Positions 32,460-40,923 of a stretch of 64,000 nucleotides of DNA are shown piece by piece; the first letter of the stretch is position 1, and each line of letters begins with the position of its first letter. The stretch lies in contig CABUTR010000007.1 in NCBI GenBank assembly GCA_902494555.1, positions 16,217 through 80,216 on the forward strand. Reading direction: 5' to 3'. The translations under genes were made by a program, and so were the position numbers. The stretch comes from an uncultured Collinsella sp. GTDB taxonomy: Bacteria > Actinomycetota > Coriobacteriia > Coriobacteriales > Coriobacteriaceae. Under the pieces are notes generated by a model, which was not told the DNA's origin, made no database searches, and saw only the letters and a program-made list of their open reading frames with translations.

Positions 32460-33167
32460 ATGGCTAAGCATGGTAAGAGCTATAACGCCGCTGCTGAGAA
32501 GATCGACCGCGCCACGCTCTACACCCCCCTTCAGGCTGCCAAGCTCATCAAGGAGCTTGACACCGCCAAGTTCGACGAGACCGTCGAGGCCCACTTCCGT
32601 CTGGGCATCGATACTCGTAAGGCTGACCAGAACATCCGTGGTTCCATCTCCCTGCCCCACGGCACCGGCAAGACCGTTCGTGTTGCCGTCTTCGCCGAGG
32701 GCGAGAAGGCCCGCGAGGCTGAGGCTGCCGGCGCCGACATCATCGGTTCCGACGAGCTCGTCGCCCAGATTCAGAAGGGCGAGATCAACTTCGACGCCGC
32801 TATCGCTACGCCGAACATGATGGCCAAGGTTGGCCGCATCGGTAAGATCCTTGGTCCCCGTGGCCTCATGCCGAACCCCAAGCTCGGCACCGTGACCATG
32901 GACGTCGCCAAGATGGTCTCCGAGCTCAAGGCCGGCCGCGTTGAGTACCGCGCCGACCGTTACGGCATCTGCCACGTGCCCCTGGGCAAGAAGTCCTTCT
33001 CTGAGCAGCAGCTCGTCGAGAACTACGCTGCCCTGTACACCGAGATCCTGCGCGTCAAGCCCTCTTCTGCTAAGGGCAAGTACGTCAAGTCCATCTCCGT
33101 GTCTTCCACCATGGGCCCTGGCGTCAAGGTCGATCCCGCTGTCCAGCGTGACTTCTTGGCTGAGTAA
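32460..33167 (+). CDS. rplA: 50S ribosomal protein L1
   Basis: L1-stalk protein of 235 residues. Blocks include AKHGKSYNAAAEKID, the GTGKTVRVAVF segment, PRGLMPNPKLGTVT and the C-terminal MGPGVKVD. ATG 32460 is chosen over 32454 because AGGAGG is 8 bases from it. In most bacteria rplJ and rplL follow; here a strong terminator and a minus-strand gene follow, so L10 and L12 are encoded elsewhere. Confidence 0.97.
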   Translation: MAKHGKSYNAAAEKIDRATLYTPLQAAKLIKELDTAKFDETVEAHFRLGIDTRKADQNIRGSISLPHGTGKTVRVAVFAEGEKAREAEAAGADIIGSDELVAQIQKGEINFDAAIATPNMMAKVGRIGKILGPRGLMPNPKLGTVTMDVAKMVSELKAGRVEYRADRYGICHVPLGKKSFSEQQLVENYAALYTEILRVKPSSAKGKYVKSISVSSTMGPGVKVDPAVQRDFLAE

Positions 33168-33203
33168 CTGCTAGTTACTGCTTGAGCAAAGCAAGCATTG
33201 CTA

Positions 33204-33245
33204 AAGAAACCCGGTTCTGCCTTGTGCAGGACCGGGTTTCTTGCT
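33204..33245. terminator. rplA terminator, possibly bidirectional
   Basis: AAGAAACCCGGT/ACCGGGTTTCTT perfect 12-bp arms with an inner CTG/CAG pair. It has T/A-rich flanks on both sides and lies between converging genes. Confidence 0.85.
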
Positions 33246-33257
33246 ATCTCGGGGCAA

Positions 33258-33294
33258 AACCAACACGAAGGGGACAGGCACCTTTGTTGTGGTT
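33258..33294. repeat. R2 palindrome, copy 3 (diverged)
   Basis: AACCAACACGAAGG and CCTTTGTTGTGGTT around the loop ggacaggca. It has three arm mismatches and overlaps the stop codon of the minus-strand phosphoesterase by two bases. Copies 1 and 2 are at 35974 and 38962. Confidence 0.7.
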
Positions 33295-34003
33295 ACCAGG
33301 GTGTTCTGGCGGTTGAGGACTCGATGGCATCGTGGCGCTTGAGCTCGCGGCGCATGGTTTGCGAGTTGAGCCAGGCTGCCTGCCAGCCACGGATGGGGTA
33401 GCGCGTCTGGTCGAGCTCAAACTGCGTATAGCCGCAGGCGTTGATGATCGTCGTTCCACACACATGCTGCCGCTCGCGCTGAAAATCGTAACCGTAGCTT
33501 TGGTGTACATGCCCATGCACCATGTAGTCGGCCCCCCAGGACTCAAGCGCTGTGTTAAAGCACTCAAACCCTCGATGCGGCAGATCATCCAGATCACCCA
33601 TACCGGCGGCGGGTGCATGGGTAAGCAGAATGTCGCACCCGCCGACCATCCTAACCTTACGCGACAACTTACGCATGCGCTTGGACATCTCGCGTTCGGT
33701 GTACATGTTGGCGCCGTCGCGATAACGCATGGACCCGCCAAGGCCCGCAATGCGAATCCCTCGGTACGTGTACACGCTGTCTTCCACGCAGATACATCCG
33801 CCCGGTGCATGACGTGCGTAGCGGTCGTCGTGGTTGCCGCGAACGTAGATGAGCGGTTTGTTGATGACGGTGACCAAAAACTCAAGATAGTCCGGGTCCA
33901 GATCGCCGGCAGACAGAATCAGGTCGACACCCTCAAAGCGCTCCTTGCGAAAGCACTCCCAAAGGCATCGTTCTTCGGTATCTGCTATGGCAAGGATCTT
34001 CAT
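33293..34003 (-). CDS. Calcineurin-like metallophosphoesterase
   Basis: Predicted cytosolic metal-dependent phosphoesterase of 236 residues. Metal motifs in order: LAIADTEERC (the usual DxH is here D-T-E), ILSAGDLDPDYL, YVRGNHDD, ILLTHAPAAG and MVHGHVHQSYG. The Glu in place of the first His may change metal preference. The substrate is unknown. Its ATG overlaps the upstream BMP/ParB-like gene by ATGA, so the two proteins are made together and probably act together (inference). No signal peptide. Confidence 0.85.
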   Translation of the reverse strand: MKILAIADTEERCLWECFRKERFEGVDLILSAGDLDPDYLEFLVTVINKPLIYVRGNHDDRYARHAPGGCICVEDSVYTYRGIRIAGLGGSMRYRDGANMYTEREMSKRMRKLSRKVRMVGGCDILLTHAPAAGMGDLDDLPHRGFECFNTALESWGADYMVHGHVHQSYGYDFQRERQHVCGTTIINACGYTQFELDQTRYPIRGWQAAWLNSQTMRRELKRHDAIESSTARTPW

Positions 34004-35916
34004 AGGGCGGTAACTCCCGGCTCATCGTCGAGCTGCGGAATGGTGCCTACCACGTTGTCCGCCAGCCAATTCATCTCGACAATCTGCGCGCTCGGCAGTG
34101 GGGGAAAGCCCTCGATCTGCACCACGCCGTCTTGGCTATGAAGCTCGCCGCCAAATGGATTGATGGAGCCCTCGACGATGCCATTGCGGAGCAGCTGCAC
34201 CAGTTTGCGCGTCTGATAGGGCAGGCCCGGAGCGTAGCGAATGTCGATGACGCCCGAGCTCATGCCATACCAGTAGTTGACGGCGCGAACCTGGCTGTCG
34301 TCACTGGTCTCATCCCAGGTGCCATGCAGCAGGCTTCGCACGATAAGCTCGTAGTATCGGCCCCAGTTCCAGACCGGCATGGCGATGCCGACGACCTTGC
34401 CATCGACCAGGCGGTGGAGTCCGTAGGCCGTAGGGTCTACGAGCGACTTTGACATGTCAGCGCCGGTCATGACGCTCACGCCTTCGCGGCACATGGCCTC
34501 GGCAAGGCCTCCGGCGGGCACATCGCCCCAGGTCAGGATAATTTGCGCGCGGGGGTCGAGCAGCGAGGCGCCGATGGCAAAGGCGTTGATCTCGCTAAGC
34601 GCGCCCGAGGCGAAGACCGACGCGTGGTAGCCGATACGGTGGTTGTCCGCCATACTGGCGGCAAGGGCGCCCAGGAGGAACTTGGCCTCGTACATCTTGC
34701 CAAAGTACGAACGGACGCTTTGGTGGGGAAGGCCGATAGAGCAGTTAAGGAACCGCACCTGGGGATACTCAACGGCAGCTCTGAGCGTGTATTCCATCAG
34801 GCGGTGCGAGGTCGAGAAGATGACGTTAGCTCCATGTTTGACAGCCGTTTCCACGGCGGCGTAGAACACGTCCGGATTGTGACAGTCCTCGAACGCCTCG
34901 GTGCGCACGATACCGCCAAAATGCTCATCGAGATACTGACGCCCTTGGTCGTGCAGGCTGTCCCAGCTCGATGTCGCACAGGGGAACTCATGGATAAAGG
35001 CGATGCGCAGGGGGTTGGCCGCCGAGTAGACGGTCTTGCCCATAAAGAAGTTGAGCACGCCGGAGGTGGACTTGGCGGGCGCCTCTTCCTCATCGACACT
35101 CGGTGCCTCGACAAGATCGACCTTCTCCTCATCACTTTTGCCGGCAATGACCAACTCGCGCCAAATCTTGCACAGGCGGTTTACGACGATATCCGTCGGC
35201 GTGTCCAGCAAGCGGTCTTGGTTGTACACGTTGAGGTAAACGAGCATAGCGTCGGCGGGCGTAATGTCCAGATGGTCGCCGCCGGCGCGCAGGTAGGCGC
35301 GCTTAAAGAGCAGGAAGGTGTGGCGCAGGTAGTCGACCTTTTTCTGCGGCCATTTTTCGATAAGGTTCTGACCGAGCATCTTGGCGAGCGTCTCGTAGCT
35401 TCCCTCACGCGAGAACTCGATCTCGTATAGGGGGCAGACGCGCCAAAACGCGCAGAACTCGCCATAGAGGCGGCTTTCGACGGAATCCCATTTTCCGGGA
35501 TAGAGGCGGGTGACCTTGGCCGAAACCGTCGGGGCGTCCAGGAATTTGAGGACACTGACGCGCTTGTTGCCCTCTTGGACGTAAAACCGATGCATAAACT
35601 CGGTGACGATGATGGGGTCGCGATAGCCCTCGGTCACCTGGATGTCGTAGAGGTTGGACCACTTGCGGGCGAACTCGGTGTTAAACGGCAGCAGGGGCAT
35701 AAAGTTGCACGAAAAGGCAGACTGACGGCCCTTAGTAACCGTGCCGACGACCATTTCGAGCGGAATATCCCTTAGGCCGACATTCTCTCGCTGACCTAAG
35801 GGGAGCTGGACAACCAAGCTGTCGAGGTCCGTGAGGTACGGGTGCTCGCTTTGGCTGATGGCGCGACGGCGTCCCTGCTCGCCGCGCTTGCGTGCTTGAC
35901 GATAGGCCTCTTCCAT
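34000..35916 (-). CDS. Cytosolic fusion: ParB-like domain plus BMP (Med/PnrA-type) ligand-binding domain
   Basis: 638 residues with no signal peptide or lipobox. Residues about 35-150 resemble a ParB/sulfiredoxin fold (IPLEMVVGTV, then FYVQEGNKRVSVLKFL). Residues about 150-290 are helical with an acidic linker. Residues about 300-590 match the periplasmic BMP family (LRIAFIHEF, SWDSLHDQG, ANVIFSTSHRLMEY, GALAASMADNHRIGYHAS), which in known members binds nucleosides. A BMP domain kept in the cytosol suggests a sensor rather than an importer subunit; no ABC genes adjoin. It overlaps the phosphoesterase gene by 4 bases. Domain calls are from motif reading only. Confidence 0.7.
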   Translation of the reverse strand: MEEAYRQARKRGEQGRRRAISQSEHPYLTDLDSLVVQLPLGQRENVGLRDIPLEMVVGTVTKGRQSAFSCNFMPLLPFNTEFARKWSNLYDIQVTEGYRDPIIVTEFMHRFYVQEGNKRVSVLKFLDAPTVSAKVTRLYPGKWDSVESRLYGEFCAFWRVCPLYEIEFSREGSYETLAKMLGQNLIEKWPQKKVDYLRHTFLLFKRAYLRAGGDHLDITPADAMLVYLNVYNQDRLLDTPTDIVVNRLCKIWRELVIAGKSDEEKVDLVEAPSVDEEEAPAKSTSGVLNFFMGKTVYSAANPLRIAFIHEFPCATSSWDSLHDQGRQYLDEHFGGIVRTEAFEDCHNPDVFYAAVETAVKHGANVIFSTSHRLMEYTLRAAVEYPQVRFLNCSIGLPHQSVRSYFGKMYEAKFLLGALAASMADNHRIGYHASVFASGALSEINAFAIGASLLDPRAQIILTWGDVPAGGLAEAMCREGVSVMTGADMSKSLVDPTAYGLHRLVDGKVVGIAMPVWNWGRYYELIVRSLLHGTWDETSDDSQVRAVNYWYGMSSGVIDIRYAPGLPYQTRKLVQLLRNGIVEGSINPFGGELHSQDGVVQIEGFPPLPSAQIVEMNWLADNVVGTIPQLDDEPGVTAL

Positions 35917-35973
35917 GGTGTCTACTCCCTTAGTCGTTTAAACAACGATATGAACCATGGTACCACGATGTGA

Positions 35974-36010
35974 AACCACCACAAAGGTGCCTGTCCCCTT
36001 TGTGGTGGTT
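35974..36010. repeat. R2 palindrome, copy 1
   Basis: Perfect 14-bp arms AACCACCACAAAGG/CCTTTGTGGTGGTT around the loop tgcctgtcc. Its last base is the last base of the mscS stop codon (minus strand). Confidence 0.85.
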
Positions 36011-36777
36011 TAGGCGATGATGGGGGCGATGGCACGAATGCAGGCGTCGGCTGCCGTGAAGGTGGTGCTGTCGTCACTGACGATAAAGATGATCTTGCCC
36101 TTAATGCCAAAGTCGCCAATCTCGCTAAAGAGCACGTACGGCTCCTTGTCAAAGCCAGAGATGGGCGAGACGGCCGTTTTGGTTGCGCTCGTGAGCTCGT
36201 CTGCCAGCGCGTCAAGGGAAGCCCACTTAGACGTGTCCTTTACGGCAACGGGCACGGCCACGCGCCCAAAGGGCATCAGATGTACGAGCGTGTTCTTGGA
36301 GATGTTGGAGTTGGGCACAATGATGGTCTGCCCGCAGGCGTCCTCGATGGTCGTGTGGCGCCAGGTGATGTCTTGGACCACGCCTGACACGCCGCCGACC
36401 TCGATATTGTCGCCAGGCTTGATGATGCCCATAAAGGTCACCTGCATACCGCCGATAAGGTTCGACAGCGTGTCCTGAAAGCCGAGCGAGATGGCGATGC
36501 CGCCGACGCCAAGAGCGGCGACGAGGGCGTTTGCATTAATGCCAAAACAGTTGTCGAGGATAAAGCTGCCGCTGATCATCCAGATGACGGCGCGCGCGAT
36601 GTTGATGAAGATGCTCGATGCTGGGAGCGGGTTATCATCGCGGTTAAGCAGGTGGTGCAGGGTCTTGGACGCGACTTTGGCGGCGATTGCCGTGCCTATT
36701 GCCAAGATGCCGGCCCAGATGATGTTGTGGACCCATCGCTGCTCAAAGAAATGAAGAATTGGCTCAAACAATTCCAT
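36010..36777 (-). CDS. MscS-family mechanosensitive channel
   Basis: Small-conductance channel that opens on membrane tension to release osmolytes. The 255-residue protein has helices near 12-32, 54-75 and the pore helix VAALGVGGIAISLGFQDTLSNLIGG. The beta-domain follows (IKPGDNIEVGGVSGVVQDITWRHT, IIVPNSNI), then a short alpha/beta tail. The ATG at 36777 is set by GAGGAGG; an in-frame ATG at 36801 lies before the site. Single gene. Confidence 0.92.
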   Translation of the reverse strand: MELFEPILHFFEQRWVHNIIWAGILAIGTAIAAKVASKTLHHLLNRDDNPLPASSIFINIARAVIWMISGSFILDNCFGINANALVAALGVGGIAISLGFQDTLSNLIGGMQVTFMGIIKPGDNIEVGGVSGVVQDITWRHTTIEDACGQTIIVPNSNISKNTLVHLMPFGRVAVPVAVKDTSKWASLDALADELTSATKTAVSPISGFDKEPYVLFSEIGDFGIKGKIIFIVSDDSTTFTAADACIRAIAPIIA

Positions 36778-36820
36778 GTAGGGAAACCTCCTCATGATCA
36801 TCCAACCATGATACCCACCA

Positions 36821-36854
36821 AGAAGCCCGTCCGATCAAATTCGGACGGGCTTCT
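36821..36854. terminator. Hairpin between nucleotidase gene and mscS
   Basis: AGAAGCCCGTCCGA/TCGGACGGGCTTCT, perfect 14-bp stem with a 6-base loop. It is downstream of the nucleotidase gene on the minus strand. The T-run is poor (TTCTTGG). Confidence 0.6.
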
Positions 36855-36905
36855 GTGCTCGATGTAAGGTTTACGCGGCGGGGCTGCAAGGCCCGGCGGT
36901 GTAGC

Positions 36906-38936
36906 TTAGCGTCGACGCTTCCAGATAATGCCGAGAATGATAATGACGATGCCGCCGATGAGGCATGCGCCGATCACGGCTAGCGTGCGGTCTCCCGTTG
37001 CGGCGAGCTTGCCGGTCGTCTTCTTGGTGATGACCTTCGTGGTCGTCGCGTCCGTCTTAGGCGAGGGCTCAGGCGTCGGGGCCGGTGTGGGCGTGGGGTC
37101 CACGGCAGCGGAGCCAAAGCTGATGGTGCCCGCGAGCGAGGCCATCTTGCTCTCCCAGCCGTTCTGCCCAATTAGCGCCCTTAGCGCTGACTCGCAGGTA
37201 CCCCACTCGGTGTGCTTGGTGGCGTTTGCGAAGGTGGGGAAGTCGGTCGTGTTGGTGATGATGTAGTTGTTGGTGGCGACGGTGTAGGTCTTGGCGGGGT
37301 CGAGCGTGCTGCCATCCTTGGTGAGCGTGGCGCTCACGATGCGCTTGCCTTCGGGCTGCGTCCAATCGATTGTCACGTTGATTCCGCCGAAGGAAAGGAC
37401 GCTGCCGGAGTCGTCGCGCCACTTGTACTTGTCTTGCGCCTCCTGCTCGGTGTGGCCGGCCGCTACGTAGGCTTGCTGAAGCTCGTAGCTGTGATTGCAC
37501 TCGTCGCTGATCTGCAGCGAGTGCTCGAGCGCTGCCAGGAAGTCCGCACCGGTCATGGTCCAGGTCTCCACGGTGTTGCCGTAGGGTGAGATAGCGATGA
37601 CGTTGCCGGCAGTCACATCGCCCGCCGCGATGCCGCCGCGGATGCCGCCCGCGTTTTCGATGGCAAGGTCCGCGCCCGTCAGGTCAAGATAGGAGCCGCA
37701 GATCACATGTCCGATGGTCTGGGCCTTGGTGGTGTCGCCCTCCTTGCTGGGGCGGAAATCGGTGGTGCGCACCATCTCCCAGCCGTGCGTGCCAGATGCG
37801 TTCTCGCCGTAGAAATAATTGGTAGAGCTCGTGCCGAGCACCTCGCTCGATGCGGCGCTAAAGGCATCGTCGAGCGGCTTGATCTTGTTGTCGTGGACCT
37901 CATCAAGGGTGCTCTGATAGGTGGAGCCCTTGTTGGGGTCGGTCAAAAGAACGTTTACATCCTTGGCGGTATAGAGCTTCTCGTCGCTTTTGCCTGCGTA
38001 TACTGCCACCGTGTCATCGTCGGTGCTTTCAGTGCCCTTGGTGTCGTACTCGTAGGGGACGGAAAGCAGTCCCACTTCGGCAAAGGCGCTGCCCGCCTCG
38101 ACAACGTGGATTGTCTTGCCGTCGGCTCCCGTCACCTTCTCGTTAAGGTTGATGTGCTCGTGGCCTGCGATAAGGGCATCGACGCCACGGAGCCGCGTGG
38201 CAAAGGTCTTGGCGTCGAGCGTGTGCGCGATACAAACAACAACATCGCAGCCCTCCTTGCGCAGCTGCTCTGCCTCGGCATTGATGGCGTTTGCGGCACT
38301 CGAGAAGTTGGTGCCCGCGACTAGGTCTGCACGCAGCGAGGAGCCAAGCGATTCATCCATGGCTCCTACAACGCCGACCTTGATCTGGTAGGCGAACGTT
38401 GAGTGACTTTCACTGTCCTCCCAGGTGCGGTTGAGCGTCTTCGTGATGCTCGAGCTCCATACGCCGTTCGAGGACGTTGCATTCGCGCAAAGCATGGCGA
38501 AGGGCGTGCTGGTGGTGCTGGAGCCGGTCATGGTGCGAAGCTTGTCCGCGCCATAGCTCCAGTCGTGGTTGCCTGGCGTGGTCGCGTCGTAGCCGTCGGC
38601 GTAGAAGGTGTCCATGAGCTCGGCGATGCTCTTGCCCTCGCTCATGGTGGCGAAGGACTGTCCGTGGAAGGTGTCGCCCGCATCGAGCAAAAGATCGGGG
38701 GCGTTGCCCTGGGCGCTATAGAGAACCGCCAGTCCGTCAAAGCCGACGGTGCCGGTGCCCTTGCTTTCGTTGTAGCTGTACTTGTAGCTGCCGTGGATGT
38801 CGTTGGTGTGCATGACGGTCACGGTGCCGTCAATAGCGGCGGGCAGGTTCCCCGCGAAAGCGAGGCTTGGGATGCCTGCGAGCGCGCCGGCAAACAACGA
38901 GACGGTTAACGCAAGGCGGGGGACGAATCTTTTCAT
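36906..38936 (-). CDS. Cell-surface 5'-nucleotidase/UshA-family metallophosphatase with sorting signal
   Basis: 676 residues. A signal peptide (about 1-28, ending LAFA) leads into the metallophosphatase domain: VMHTNDIHGS, LLLDAGDTFHG, TPGNHDW, CIAHTLD and ALIAGHEHINL. The substrate-binding 5'-nucleotidase C domain follows (IENAGGIRGGIAAGDVT, ISPYGNTV). The C-terminus has a Pro/Thr linker, LAATGD (an LPxTG-like sortase motif), a hydrophobic helix and KRRR, so the enzyme is probably wall-anchored and salvages extracellular nucleotides. ATG 38936 follows AAGGAG; the frame's upstream part is an R2 repeat. Confidence 0.88.
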   Translation of the reverse strand: MKRFVPRLALTVSLFAGALAGIPSLAFAGNLPAAIDGTVTVMHTNDIHGSYKYSYNESKGTGTVGFDGLAVLYSAQGNAPDLLLDAGDTFHGQSFATMSEGKSIAELMDTFYADGYDATTPGNHDWSYGADKLRTMTGSSTTSTPFAMLCANATSSNGVWSSSITKTLNRTWEDSESHSTFAYQIKVGVVGAMDESLGSSLRADLVAGTNFSSAANAINAEAEQLRKEGCDVVVCIAHTLDAKTFATRLRGVDALIAGHEHINLNEKVTGADGKTIHVVEAGSAFAEVGLLSVPYEYDTKGTESTDDDTVAVYAGKSDEKLYTAKDVNVLLTDPNKGSTYQSTLDEVHDNKIKPLDDAFSAASSEVLGTSSTNYFYGENASGTHGWEMVRTTDFRPSKEGDTTKAQTIGHVICGSYLDLTGADLAIENAGGIRGGIAAGDVTAGNVIAISPYGNTVETWTMTGADFLAALEHSLQISDECNHSYELQQAYVAAGHTEQEAQDKYKWRDDSGSVLSFGGINVTIDWTQPEGKRIVSATLTKDGSTLDPAKTYTVATNNYIITNTTDFPTFANATKHTEWGTCESALRALIGQNGWESKMASLAGTISFGSAAVDPTPTPAPTPEPSPKTDATTTKVITKKTTGKLAATGDRTLAVIGACLIGGIVIIILGIIWKRRR

Positions 38937-38961
38937 GGCAGTCTCCTTAGTCCTTAACAAA

Positions 38962-38998
38962 AACCACCACAAAGGTGCCTGTCCCCTTTGTGGTGGTT
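38962..38998. repeat. R2 palindrome, copy 2
   Basis: Same arms and loop as copy 1. It is 10 bases downstream of the ABC ATPase stop and 25 bases upstream of the nucleotidase start. Confidence 0.85.
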
Positions 38999-39008
38999 TT
39001 CTAAGTCG

Positions 39009-39803
39009 TTAGCTTAGTAGCATGCGGTCGTTGGCGAGCTCGCCGCCCGAGACCTCCTCAAACTTCTGAAGCAGGTCGGCCACGGTGAGCGACTTCTTCT
39101 CGTCGCCGGCCACGTCGTAGATCACGTGGCCCTCGTGCATCATGATCAGACGGTTACCCAGACGGATGGCGTCGTTCATGTTGTGCGTGACCATGAGCGT
39201 GGTCAGGCGGTTCTCGTCGACGATCTCCTCGGTCAGGTTGAGCACCTTAGAGGCCGTCTTGGGGTCGAGGGCCGCCGTGTGCTCGTCGAGCAGCAGCAGA
39301 CGCGGCTTGGTGAGCGTGGCCATCAGCAGGGTGAGTGCCTGGCGCTGGCCGCCCGAGAGCAGGCCGACCTTGGCGTTGAGGCGCGTGTCCAGACCAAGGT
39401 CCAGACGCTTGAGCAGTTCAACGTACTCGTCCTTCTCGGCCTTGGTGACGCCCCACGAAAGACCGCGACGCTGGCCGCGGCGCTTGGCGAGGGCCAGGTT
39501 CTCGGCAATTTGCATGTCGGCAGCGGTGCCGCGCATGGGGTCCTGGAACACACGGCCCAGGTACTTGGCGCGCTGTGACTCGCTCAGACGCGAGATGTCG
39601 GTGCCATCGAGCTCAATAACACCCGAATCGAGCGGATACACGCCGGCGATCATATTGAGCAGCGTGGACTTGCCGGCGCCGTTGCCGCCAATCACGGTTA
39701 CAAAGTCGCCATCGTTGAGGGTGAGGTCGACGCCGGTGAGCGCGCGCTTCTCGGTGACGGTGCCCTTGTTAAAGGTCTTCTTGACGTGCGAGAGCTTAAG
39801 CAT
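39009..39803 (-). CDS. ABC transporter ATP-binding protein
   Basis: ATPase of the importer made with the next two genes. 264 residues with Walker A GGNGAGKST, Q-loop VFQDPM, signature LSGGQRQAL, Walker B LLLLDEHTAALD (the catalytic Glu of this position is Glu in DEH) and switch His in VTHNMNDA. ATG 39803 is preferred to 39812 because the ribosome site AAGGGAG touches the latter; both overlap the permease end. Adjacent genes suggest a TrpXYZ-like uptake system. Confidence 0.9.
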   Translation of the reverse strand: MLKLSHVKKTFNKGTVTEKRALTGVDLTLNDGDFVTVIGGNGAGKSTLLNMIAGVYPLDSGVIELDGTDISRLSESQRAKYLGRVFQDPMRGTAADMQIAENLALAKRRGQRRGLSWGVTKAEKDEYVELLKRLDLGLDTRLNAKVGLLSGGQRQALTLLMATLTKPRLLLLDEHTAALDPKTASKVLNLTEEIVDENRLTTLMVTHNMNDAIRLGNRLIMMHEGHVIYDVAGDEKKSLTVADLLQKFEEVSGGELANDRMLLS

Positions 39804-40719
39804 CTGCCTCATCTCCCTTCGTGTAGGAGCTGCGGAGCTTATAGCGCTCCCAAACCACGGGCACGCACAGGGCCACGGCGACGATCACGGCAGAGAGCAG
39901 CTTCATGTCGTTGGCGTCCATGCCCAGCTGCAGCACGATGGCGCGGATAAGGAAGTACACCACGGAGCCAAAGACGGCGGAAGCAAGACGGACGCTAAAC
40001 TGCGTGAGGCCGCCGGGCAGCAGGCGACCGAGCACCTCGCCGATGACGATGGCGGCAAGACCGATAACGATGGCGCCGGTGCCCATGCCAATGTCGGCAT
40101 ACTTCTGGCTCTGGCAGATGAGCGCACCCGAAAGGCCAATGAGGGCGTTGGAGAGCACGAGGGCGATCATTTTGGTAGTGTTGGTGTTAACGCCCAGGGC
40201 GCGGATCATGTACTCGTTGTTGCCGGTGGCACGCAGCGCCGAGCCGATCTCGGTGCCAAAGAACCAGTACAGGATGGCGACGATGGCCACGGCCAGCACA
40301 ATGCCTAGGATAATGGCAACAGTGGACTGCGGCAGGCCCGTTATGTTGCTGACGGATGAGAAGATAGTGCCCTTGGCAAGGATGGGCGTGTTGGACTTGC
40401 CCATGATGCGCAGGTTGATGGACCACAGACTGATCTGCGTAAGGATTCCGGCGAGGATTGCGGGAATCTCAAAGACGGTGGTCAAGATGCCCGTGACGGC
40501 GCCCGCGATGGCGCCGGCGCACATGCCGGCCAGCACGGCGAGCAAGGGGTCGACGTTATTGTTGACGATGAGCACGGCGCAGACACAGCCGCCGAGGGCA
40601 AAGCTGCCGTCGCAGGTCATATCGGGGATGTCGAGCAGGCGGAACGTGATAAACACGCCAAGCACCATAATGCCCCAGAGGACGCCCTGCGAAACGGCGC
40701 CCTGCAATGCAATGAGCAT
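39796..40719 (-). CDS. ABC transporter permease
   Basis: Integral membrane subunit of 307 residues with about eight helices, of the branched-chain amino acid/ribose permease superfamily. The cytoplasmic loop GSALRATGNNEYMIRALGVNT is the ATPase-coupling segment. It overlaps the ATPase gene start. The substrate-binding gene lies 204 bases upstream, with a hairpin at 40823 between. Similarity to the TrpY type of tryptophan permease is suggested by the ABC_sub_bind partner. Confidence 0.88.
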   Translation of the reverse strand: MLIALQGAVSQGVLWGIMVLGVFITFRLLDIPDMTCDGSFALGGCVCAVLIVNNNVDPLLAVLAGMCAGAIAGAVTGILTTVFEIPAILAGILTQISLWSINLRIMGKSNTPILAKGTIFSSVSNITGLPQSTVAIILGIVLAVAIVAILYWFFGTEIGSALRATGNNEYMIRALGVNTNTTKMIALVLSNALIGLSGALICQSQKYADIGMGTGAIVIGLAAIVIGEVLGRLLPGGLTQFSVRLASAVFGSVVYFLIRAIVLQLGMDANDMKLLSAVIVAVALCVPVVWERYKLRSSYTKGDEADA

Positions 40720-40822
40720 GCTTCATACCTCCTAGGATAGGGTGGACACGTGATTTTCCATAATAGCGGTACCAATGCATAAAAGAGCGGCGGACAGACG
40801 TTTTGTCTCATCCGAAACAAGC

Positions 40823-40852
40823 AGGGCGAACGCCGGTCTTTAGCGTTCGCCC
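40823..40852 (-). terminator. Hairpin between binding-protein and permease genes
   Basis: GGGCGAACGC/GCGTTCGCCC, perfect 10-bp stem with a 10-base loop. It has no strong T-run, so it probably adjusts the ratio of binding protein to permease message. Confidence 0.55.
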
Positions 40853-40923
40853 CAAGGACTCAGATATTGAATAACGCGGCTGTGGCGCGCGTGCGGGCCC
40901 TAGACGCGTTACCGCGCATGGCG

